From contig CALLQH010000079.1 of assembly GCA_938014945.1 (NCBI GenBank), forward strand, positions 1-6,128: a stretch of 6,128 nucleotides of DNA. The letters are read 5' to 3'. The stretch's first letter is position 1. Each line of letters starts with the position of its first letter. The stretch comes from an uncultured bacterium. Lineage in GTDB: Bacteria > Pseudomonadota > Alphaproteobacteria > SP197. Both the position numbers and the translations under genes were made by a program. Shown here piece after piece: positions 1 to 4,324 of the stretch. The notes beneath the pieces are model-generated. The model searched no databases, was not told the origin of the DNA, and was given only the letters and a program-made list of their open reading frames with translations.

Positions 1-564
1 CAGGATCTTTTCGGCGCGCAGCTCGTCGCGGCGGTGGATCAGCGTCACCTTGCTGGCGTGGTTGGTGAGGTAGAGCGCCTCCTCGACGGCCGTGTTGCCG
101 CCGCCGACCACGGCCACGGCCTTGCCGCGGAAGAAGAATCCGTCGCAGGTGGCGCAGGCCGAAACGCCGAAGCCCTGGTACTTCTTCTCGGTATCCAGGC
201 CCAGCCAGCGCGCCTGGGCGCCGGTCGAGACGATCAGCACGTCGCAGGTATAGGTGTCGCCGGAATCGCCGGTCAGGCGAAACGGCCGGTGGTCCAGATC
301 GACCTCGGTGACGATGTCGTGGACCATGACCGTGCCGACATGTTCGGCCTGCTTCTGCATCTGCTCCATCAGCCAGGGACCCTGGATGACGTCGGCAAAG
401 CCGGGGTAGTTCTCGACATCGGTGGTGATGGTCATCTGGCCGCCGGGCTGGATGCCGTGCACCAGCATGGGCGCAAGGCCCGCGCGCGCGGTGTAGATGG
501 CAGCCGTCAGGCCGGCCGGGCCGGAGCCCAGGACGAGAACCTTGGCGTGATGGGTTGCAGGCAT
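1..564 (-). CDS. trxB: Thioredoxin reductase, N-terminal 188 residues (3' end beyond window)
   Basis: FAD- and NADPH-dependent flavoenzyme that reduces cytoplasmic thioredoxin. The 188 residues read from the minus strand contain, in order, the FAD-binding GSGPAG (13-18), GGQM (41-44) and ENYPGF (51-56), the redox-active CATC (Cys137, Cys140) followed by DGFFF, the NADPH-binding GGGNTA (154-159), and HRRDELR (177-183), whose arginines contact the NADPH 2'-phosphate. This is the usual order for low-molecular-weight bacterial TrxB of about 310-340 residues, so roughly the last 40% lies off the left edge. The chosen ATG (562-564) has GGAG (minus strand, 575-578) 10 bases upstream. An in-frame ATG at 583-585 would add seven residues and is less likely. 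The gene is divergent from hspQ. Identification is very secure; only the exact start is open. Confidence 0.96.
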   Translation of the reverse strand, partial: MPATHHAKVLVLGSGPAGLTAAIYTARAGLAPMLVHGIQPGGQMTITTDVENYPGFADVIQGPWLMEQMQKQAEHVGTVMVHDIVTEVDLDHRPFRLTGDSGDTYTCDVLIVSTGAQARWLGLDTEKKYQGFGVSACATCDGFFFRGKAVAVVGGGNTAVEEALYLTNHASKVTLIHRRDELRAEKIL

Positions 565-766
565 TGCCGGCGCACTCCGCAGCATCGGGTCATGATCGGG
601 AACGGGCAATGTAGGCGCTCGACCGGGGATGCGAAAGTGCCGGGCTGTCATAAAGCCGTGGACAGCACGGTGCCAGCGGCTTGGTAACGCCTTCGTGCTC
701 TGGTAACACTGTGCCCCAGGGGGAGCGCAATTTTGTCACGGACGTGACCCGGAGCACGCGACGGCC
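565..766. promoter_or_regulatory. Divergent intergenic region between trxB and hspQ
   Basis: This 202-base spacer must hold the promoters of both trxB (minus) and hspQ (plus). No box is convincing. For hspQ the best sigma70-like candidate is TTGGTA (681-686) with TAACAC (704-709) at 17 bases, a weak match. The word TGGTAAC occurs twice, at 682-688 and 701-707, 19 bases apart, which could be a paired protein site or chance. On the minus strand, TACATT (reverse complement of 608-613) is a possible -10 for trxB with no clear -35. I see no convincing gene in the spacer; open frames across it are compositional shadows. Confidence 0.4.
735..748. promoter_or_regulatory. Perfect 6+6 inverted repeat upstream of hspQ
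   Basis: GTCACG-GA-CGTGAC is a perfect inverted repeat with a 2-base centre. It ends 18 bases before the hspQ ATG and is preceded by TTTT. Its position fits an operator, or a small 5'-leader hairpin just before the GGAG at 751-754 that probably serves as the hspQ Shine-Dalgarno. I cannot assign it to a regulator family, and six-base arms may be chance. Confidence 0.3.
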
Positions 767-1096
767 ATGCCCATCAGAAACGCCAAGTTCAGCATCGGTG
801 ACATCGTTCACCACCGCCTGCACCCCTTCCGCGGCGTCATCTACGATGTCGATCCGGTGTTCGCCAACACGGAGGAATGGTGGCTTTCCATTCCCGAGGA
901 GGTGCGCCCGATCAAGGAGCAGCCCTATTACCACCTGCTCGCCGAGAACGACCAGACGACCTATGTCGCCTATGTCAGCGAGCAGAACCTGGTGCACGAC
1001 GCCACCGGCGAGCCGGTCTTCCACCCCCAGGTCGGCGAACTGTTCCTGGGCCTGGAAAACGGCCGCTACGTCCCCCGCATGACGCAGGCGAACTGA
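767..1096 (+). CDS. hspQ: HspQ, heat-shock / hemimethylated-DNA-binding (YccV-like) protein
   Basis: The 109-residue protein matches the HspQ family across its length: KFSIGDIVHHRLHPFRGVI near the start, YDVDPVFANTEEWW and IPEEVRP in the middle, then QPYYHLLAEN, YVAYVSEQNL and HPQVGELF. E. coli HspQ has 105 residues, so this is complete. Known family members bind hemimethylated DNA, were linked to degradation of a mutant DnaA, and act as Lon protease specificity factors; which role applies here is not shown by sequence. No signal peptide or membrane segment is visible, so it is cytoplasmic. The ATG has GGAG at 751-754, 12 bases upstream, a rather long spacing. A sigma32 promoter would be expected, but I found no good one. 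It lies 79 bases before the P450 gene on the same strand, so some read-through is possible, though the functions look unrelated. Confidence 0.95.
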   Translation: MPIRNAKFSIGDIVHHRLHPFRGVIYDVDPVFANTEEWWLSIPEEVRPIKEQPYYHLLAENDQTTYVAYVSEQNLVHDATGEPVFHPQVGELFLGLENGRYVPRMTQAN

Positions 1097-1175
1097 CGGC
1101 GACCCTCCGCCCGTTGCGGCATGAGGCCTTGCCGGTGTTCCTGACAGGAGGCGGGGCATTGGGAGAAGGGGTGTC

Positions 1176-2411
1176 ATGACCGAGAGCCTGGACGACATAC
1201 AACTTGGCGATCCGGCCTTCTGGCGACGCCCGGACAAGCACGCGATCCTGTCACGCTTCCGCAAGGAGCGGCCGATCGCGCTGCAGACCGTGCCCGGCAG
1301 CGACAGGACCTTCTGGTCGCTGACCCGTCACAAGGAAACGCGCGCGATCACCAAGAACACGAAGCTGTTTGCCTCGCGCTTCGGTACCGGCATGGCGAGC
1401 TCCATGGAAAGTCCGGACCTGGCCTACGAGATCGCCGGCATGGTCAACCGGGACGCACCCGAGCACCCGCGCCTCAGGGGCATCGTCGCCAAGGTCTTCA
1501 CCCCGCGCCTGCTCAAGGACATTGAGGGCCAGATCGCCGCCTCCGCCCGAACCGTGATCGGATCGATCAGCGAGCGCGGCGCATGCGACTTCGCCGCCGA
1601 CGTCGCCGGCAAGCTGCCGACCAAGGTGATCTGCGACATGCTCGGCGTGCCGCAGGGCGAGATCCGTGACTGGCTCGCGCGCATGAGCATCGAGGCCCAG
1701 GGCTACGGCGACGAGGGCGTGGGCGACGAGGCCGCGGCGCTCGACGCCTTCATGGCGCTCAACGACTACGGCGAGCAGCTCTGCAGGGCGCGGCGCAAGG
1801 CCCCCGGCGACGACCTGGTCTCGATGCTGGTCGCCGCCGAGGTCGACGGGGAGAAGCTCACCGACCGGGACGTCGGCATCTACTTCCAGCTTCTGATCAC
1901 CGCCGGCGTGGAGACCACCGGCAGCTCGATCGCCCAGGGCATGCGCTTCCTCGCCGAACACCCCGACCAATGGCAGGCCTGGCGTGAGGACTACGACGGA
2001 CTGGTCGGCACCGCGCTGGAGGAGATCGTGCGCTACGGCACGCCGGTGGTGCACTTCGGCCGCACGGTCACCGAAGACACGGAGATCCTGGGCCAGCCCA
2101 TCGCGGCGGGCGAGAACGTGGTGTTCTGGTACACCTCGGCCAACCGCGATGAGGCGGTGTTCGAGGACCCGCAGCGCTTCGACATCCGGCGCAGCCCCAA
2201 CGACCATGTCGGCTACGGCGGTGGCGGCGTACACCACTGCCTGGGCATGCATCTGGCGCGGCGCGAGATGTACCACTTCTTCAAGGTGCTTTTCGAAACT
2301 CTGCCAGACCTCGAGGTCGACCTCGACGGCATGCAGGAGATCAACGCCCTCTTCATTCACGGCATGCGCCATCTGCCCTGCCGTTACACTCCGGTACGGA
2401 TGGACGCATGA
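1176..2411 (+). CDS. Cytochrome P450 (soluble bacterial class I type)
   Basis: Heme-thiolate monooxygenase of 411 residues, normal for a soluble bacterial P450, with no membrane anchor. Visible motifs: I-helix AGVETT (243-248) with the acid-Thr pair for oxygen activation, the K-helix ExxR (Glu283, Arg286), and the heme loop GYGGGGVHHCLG, in which Cys355 is the proximal iron ligand. The four-glycine loop followed by His and Cys resembles the CYP124/125/142-like and linalool-hydroxylase-like groups, which oxidise terpenoid, steroid or branched alkyl chains. This is resemblance from memory, and the substrate is unknown. Such enzymes need a ferredoxin and ferredoxin reductase; neither is in the window. 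The start is well supported by GGAGAAGG at 1162-1169, six bases upstream. The stop overlaps the next start as ATGA (2408-2411), so translation is probably coupled to the dehydrogenase. Confidence 0.95.
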   Translation: MTESLDDIQLGDPAFWRRPDKHAILSRFRKERPIALQTVPGSDRTFWSLTRHKETRAITKNTKLFASRFGTGMASSMESPDLAYEIAGMVNRDAPEHPRLRGIVAKVFTPRLLKDIEGQIAASARTVIGSISERGACDFAADVAGKLPTKVICDMLGVPQGEIRDWLARMSIEAQGYGDEGVGDEAAALDAFMALNDYGEQLCRARRKAPGDDLVSMLVAAEVDGEKLTDRDVGIYFQLLITAGVETTGSSIAQGMRFLAEHPDQWQAWREDYDGLVGTALEEIVRYGTPVVHFGRTVTEDTEILGQPIAAGENVVFWYTSANRDEAVFEDPQRFDIRRSPNDHVGYGGGGVHHCLGMHLARREMYHFFKVLFETLPDLEVDLDGMQEINALFIHGMRHLPCRYTPVRMDA

Positions 2412-3232
2412 CCTTCGAGAACAAGACCATCGTGGTGAGCGGCGCGAACTCCGGCATCGGGGCTGCCACGGCCCGCCTGCTCACCGAGCGCGGAGCCCGC
2501 GTGATCGGGCTCGATCGCCATGGCGACGGCGCAGGGCTGTACGGCTTCCGCAGGCTCGACCTCGCCGATCCCGCCTCGATCGACGCTGCGCTGGCCGATA
2601 TCGGGGAGCCCCTCCACGGCCTTGCCAATGTCGCGGGCGTGCCCGGCAGCCTCGACGGCGAAACGGTGATGCGCGTGAACTTCCTGGGCCTGCGCCAGGT
2701 CACCGAGATGCTGCTGCCGAAGCTCGCGCCGGGCAGCGCCATCGTCCAGGTGGCTTCGGACGCCGGTTCCCGCTGGCGTACCCATCTCGACCGCATCCTC
2801 GAGCTGGTCCGTGCCCGGTCCTACCAGGACGGGCTTGCCTGGGTGCGCGCGCACCCGATGGATGGCCCCGACGCCTACTACTTCTCCAAGGAATGCGTCG
2901 TCACCTACGCTGTCGCGGGCTCCATGCTGGCGCGGCCTTATGAAGTGCGCTCGCTCTCGGTCAGCCCCGGCGCGGTCGAGACGCCGATCCTGAAGGATTT
3001 CTACGCCTCGATGAGCAGCAAGATCCTCGACCGCCAGATGGAGCAGTCCGGCGGCCGCAATGCCCGGCCCGAGGAGATCGCCAAGGTCGTCGCCTTCGCC
3101 CTGAGCGAGGATGCGAGCTGGCTCAACGGAACGGACGTCACGGTCGATGGCGGCGGCGGCACAGCCTTCCACTTCGACCTCGTCGACGTGCCTGCCGAGC
3201 AATGCCTGGAGACCGTCTTCGGCAGCAAGTAG
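2408..3232 (+). CDS. Short-chain dehydrogenase/reductase, 3-alpha-HSD / coniferyl-alcohol dehydrogenase-like
   Basis: NAD(P)-dependent classical SDR of 274 residues. Visible: nucleotide-binding SGANSGIG (11-18), Asp36 after the second strand (favouring NAD over NADP), NVAG (74-77), and a catalytic set of Asn91, Ser117, Tyr157 and Lys161 (YYFSK). The roughly 40-residue gap between Ser and Tyr, longer than the usual 12-14, with SRWRTHLDRI and WVRAHP inside it, matches the subgroup of Comamonas 3-alpha-hydroxysteroid dehydrogenase and coniferyl-alcohol dehydrogenases as I recall them. SPGAVETPIL and the terminal VDGG strand are present. The start overlaps the P450 stop (ATGA), so it probably oxidises the alcohol made by that P450; this is inference. 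Oddity: relatives usually end about 10 residues after VDGG, but this one runs on for about 25. From Phe256 that tail is encoded by repeat copy A, which has a twin downstream of the oxygenase. Confidence 0.92.
   Translation: MTFENKTIVVSGANSGIGAATARLLTERGARVIGLDRHGDGAGLYGFRRLDLADPASIDAALADIGEPLHGLANVAGVPGSLDGETVMRVNFLGLRQVTEMLLPKLAPGSAIVQVASDAGSRWRTHLDRILELVRARSYQDGLAWVRAHPMDGPDAYYFSKECVVTYAVAGSMLARPYEVRSLSVSPGAVETPILKDFYASMSSKILDRQMEQSGGRNARPEEIAKVVAFALSEDASWLNGTDVTVDGGGGTAFHFDLVDVPAEQCLETVFGSK
3173..3226 (+). repeat. Imperfect direct repeat, copy A (encodes SDR C-terminal tail)
   Basis: 54 bases encoding residues 256-273 of the dehydrogenase, reading FDLVDVPAEQCLETVFGS. It aligns without gaps to 4248-4301 with 47 of 54 identities by hand count. 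The longest exact blocks are CTCGTCGACGTG and GGAGACCG. Weaker similarity may extend about four codons upstream (TAFH here, RALR in copy B). Confidence 0.75.
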
Positions 3233-3247
3233 CCGGGTGCTGCTGCC
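3221..3247 (+). terminator. Possible hairpin at the end of the SDR gene
   Basis: GGCAGCA (3221-3227) pairs perfectly with TGCTGCC (3241-3247) around a 13-base loop containing the SDR stop codon. No T-run follows, so it is not a classical intrinsic terminator. It could slow 3' decay or partly separate the P450-SDR transcript from the oxygenase gene. Confidence 0.3.
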
Positions 3248-3392
3248 GATCTGTTGCCATTTCTCCCGTTCCCCGGATCACGAGCGTCCGGTTTGACCAG
3301 GCACCGGGGAGCTTGGCGCCGGCCGCCACGGGCAAGAGGAAGGCGTTTCTCGTCAGGGAACCCGCTATTGTTTGTTGTCGAAACTGTGGTCC
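3233..3392 (+). promoter_or_regulatory. Intergenic spacer upstream of the oxygenase, possible promoter
   Basis: Non-coding stretch before the oxygenase Shine-Dalgarno. Its last part (about 3345-3390) is visibly less GC-rich than the surroundings and contains TATTGT (3366-3371), a partial -10 match, without a clear -35 at the right spacing. TTGACC at 3293-3298 resembles a -35, but nothing like a -10 follows at 16-18 bases. The oxygenase may have its own promoter here; the evidence is weak. Confidence 0.25.
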
Positions 3393-3400
3393 AAGGAGGT
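3393..3400 (+). promoter_or_regulatory. Strong Shine-Dalgarno that sets the oxygenase start
   Basis: AAGGAGGT is a full match to the anti-Shine-Dalgarno core and lies seven bases before an in-frame GTG at 3408. It decides the start: an in-frame TTG at 3372 lies upstream of this site and would put it inside the gene. It is the strongest ribosome binding site in the window. Confidence 0.85.
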
Positions 3401-3407
3401 CGTTGCG

Positions 3408-4232
3408 GTGAATCCAGCACAGATTGTCGACCTTGATCGCTATCCCGTCGATCAGCCGGACGGTCCCGCCTGTCTGGCGCTGATCGCTTCGTGTCGCGGC
3501 GACATGGAGAGTCGGGGGATCTGCACGCTGCCGGGATTCGTCCGGCCCGATGTAATGGAGGTCCTCCAGGACGAGGCGGAGGCGCTCGCACCCAGGGCCT
3601 GCCGCAAGGACAACCTGCGCACGCCGTACGGCTGGATGTGCAACGCCGGTTTCGGACCGGACCATCCGCGCTCGGCACTGTTCCGGAATCGCAGCGGCCT
3701 CGTGCTCGGCGACGAGTTTTCGAACGACAGCCTGATCAAGGCCTTTTACGGCTGGGATCCGCTCACGGAGTTCCTTCGACGGGTGCTCGGATGTGAGACT
3801 CTCTACAACACGGCCTGTCCATACCTCTCCTTCAACCTCGGCGTCGAAGACGAGGGAGATGAACTCGGCTGGCATTTCGACACCAACGACGGTTGCGCGA
3901 TTTCGTTGCTGATCCAGCAGCCCGACGAAGGCGGCCACTTCGAGTACACGCCGTTCATACGGTCCGAAGACGATGAGAATTATGCCGAGATCAGCAGGGT
4001 GTTCGCGGGGGAGTCGACGCTCGTGAGACGGCCGGAAATGAAACCGGGCACCCTCACCGTCTTCAGGGGCCACCGGTCCCTGCACCGGGTGACGCCGGTC
4101 GGGCGTACGGTACGACCCAGGCTGATAGCGCTCTTCGGCTATGACCAGCATCCCGGCATGGTCTACCCGGAGTCCACGCTGCGCGATTTTAGGAACCCGT
4201 CGTCGGAGCCGTACTTCGGCCGACCGGGGTGA
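3408..4232 (+). CDS. 2-oxoglutarate/Fe(II)-dependent oxygenase, BesD/HalD-like with hydroxylase-type HxD
   Basis: Predicted non-heme iron enzyme of 274 residues that couples 2-oxoglutarate decarboxylation to substrate oxidation. The jelly-roll core shows the iron triad His156-Phe-Asp158 (in GWHFDTND) and His226 (in SLHRVTPV), with Arg238 of RPRL as likely 2-oxoglutarate carboxylate ligand; Arg236 is the alternative. Other marks are GGHFEYTPFIRS (175-186), DDENY (188-192) and GTLTVFRGH before the distal His. This layout resembles, from memory, the BesD/HalD family of amino-acid halogenases and related hydroxylases. Halogenases have Gly where this protein has Asp158, so hydroxylation or a related oxidation is expected. 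The substrate is unknown. No signal peptide is visible. The GTG start follows a perfect Shine-Dalgarno. Early codons use more A/T at third positions than the neighbours. Oddity: directly after the TGA, in the same frame, 23 codons resemble the SDR tail (repeat copy B). Confidence 0.88.
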   Translation: MNPAQIVDLDRYPVDQPDGPACLALIASCRGDMESRGICTLPGFVRPDVMEVLQDEAEALAPRACRKDNLRTPYGWMCNAGFGPDHPRSALFRNRSGLVLGDEFSNDSLIKAFYGWDPLTEFLRRVLGCETLYNTACPYLSFNLGVEDEGDELGWHFDTNDGCAISLLIQQPDEGGHFEYTPFIRSEDDENYAEISRVFAGESTLVRRPEMKPGTLTVFRGHRSLHRVTPVGRTVRPRLIALFGYDQHPGMVYPESTLRDFRNPSSEPYFGRPG

Positions 4233-4247
4233 GCGCGAGCGCTCCGT

Positions 4248-4301
4248 TTCGTCCTCGTCGACGTGTCGGCCGGGCAATGCCCGGAGACCGCCTTCGGCCG
4301 C
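4248..4301 (+). repeat. Imperfect direct repeat, copy B (after oxygenase stop)
   Basis: Partner of 3173-3226, 47 of 54 bases identical without gaps. It begins 15 bases after the oxygenase stop and is in the same frame as the oxygenase, with a TGA at 4302-4304 directly after it. Read in that frame it gives FVLVDVSAGQCPETAFGR, matching the dehydrogenase tail in 12 of 18 positions and keeping LVDV, QC, ET and FG. It has no start codon or ribosome binding site of its own, so it is either a gene remnant, a 3' element, or a tail lost from the oxygenase. It also contains a perfect hairpin (4270-4284). Confidence 0.75.
4270..4284. terminator. Hairpin within repeat copy B
   Basis: CCGGGC-AAT-GCCCGG forms a perfect six-pair, all-GC stem with a three-base loop 38 bases after the oxygenase stop. 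Flanking CGGCC (4267-4271) and GGCCG (4296-4300) could form a competing outer stem. There is no T-run, so any termination would be atypical. In copy A the arms have two mismatches, so the perfect stem is specific to this copy. Confidence 0.4.
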
Positions 4302-4310
4302 TGACCTCGC

Positions 4311-4324
4311 GAGGCCGGGGCCTC
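4311..4324. terminator. Hairpin in the convergent spacer
   Basis: GAGGC-CGGG-GCCTC is a perfect five-pair stem with a four-base loop, and CCTCGCGAGG (4305-4314) is an overlapping palindrome. It touches the stop codon of the minus-strand gene and lies between two converging genes, where a bidirectional terminator would be expected. No T-run is present on either strand. Confidence 0.35.

Noticed and set aside
583..585. Upstream in-frame ATG as the trxB start
   Set aside because: It adds seven residues not typical of TrxB, and the GGAG at 575-578 is placed to serve the ATG at 562-564 instead.
34..687. 217-residue plus-strand open frame opposite trxB
   Set aside because: It lies mostly antisense to the clearly recognisable thioredoxin reductase; its sequence has no family resemblance and reflects G/C-biased third positions.
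680..720. Sigma32-type heat-shock promoter for hspQ (CTTGG and CCCCAGG)
   Set aside because: The two boxes are about 30 bases apart, far beyond the 11-18 accepted, and each is only a partial match.
590..1264. 224-residue minus-strand open frame across the hspQ region
   Set aside because: It is antisense to hspQ and overlaps the P450 start; no recognisable motif, so treated as a shadow.
1251..2372. 373-residue minus-strand open frame opposite the P450 gene
   Set aside because: Composition-driven antisense frame over a gene with all P450 motifs; rich in His, Val, Ala and Gly with no domain signal.
3372..3407. TTG at 3372 as the oxygenase start
   Set aside because: The full Shine-Dalgarno AAGGAGGT at 3393-3400 would then lie inside the gene; GTG at 3408 has it at seven bases.
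3138..4277. 379-residue minus-strand open frame opposite the oxygenase
   Set aside because: The plus strand has a perfect Shine-Dalgarno and a complete oxygenase iron site; the antisense frame shows no family. Its ends resemble other antisense frames only because of the 54-base repeat.
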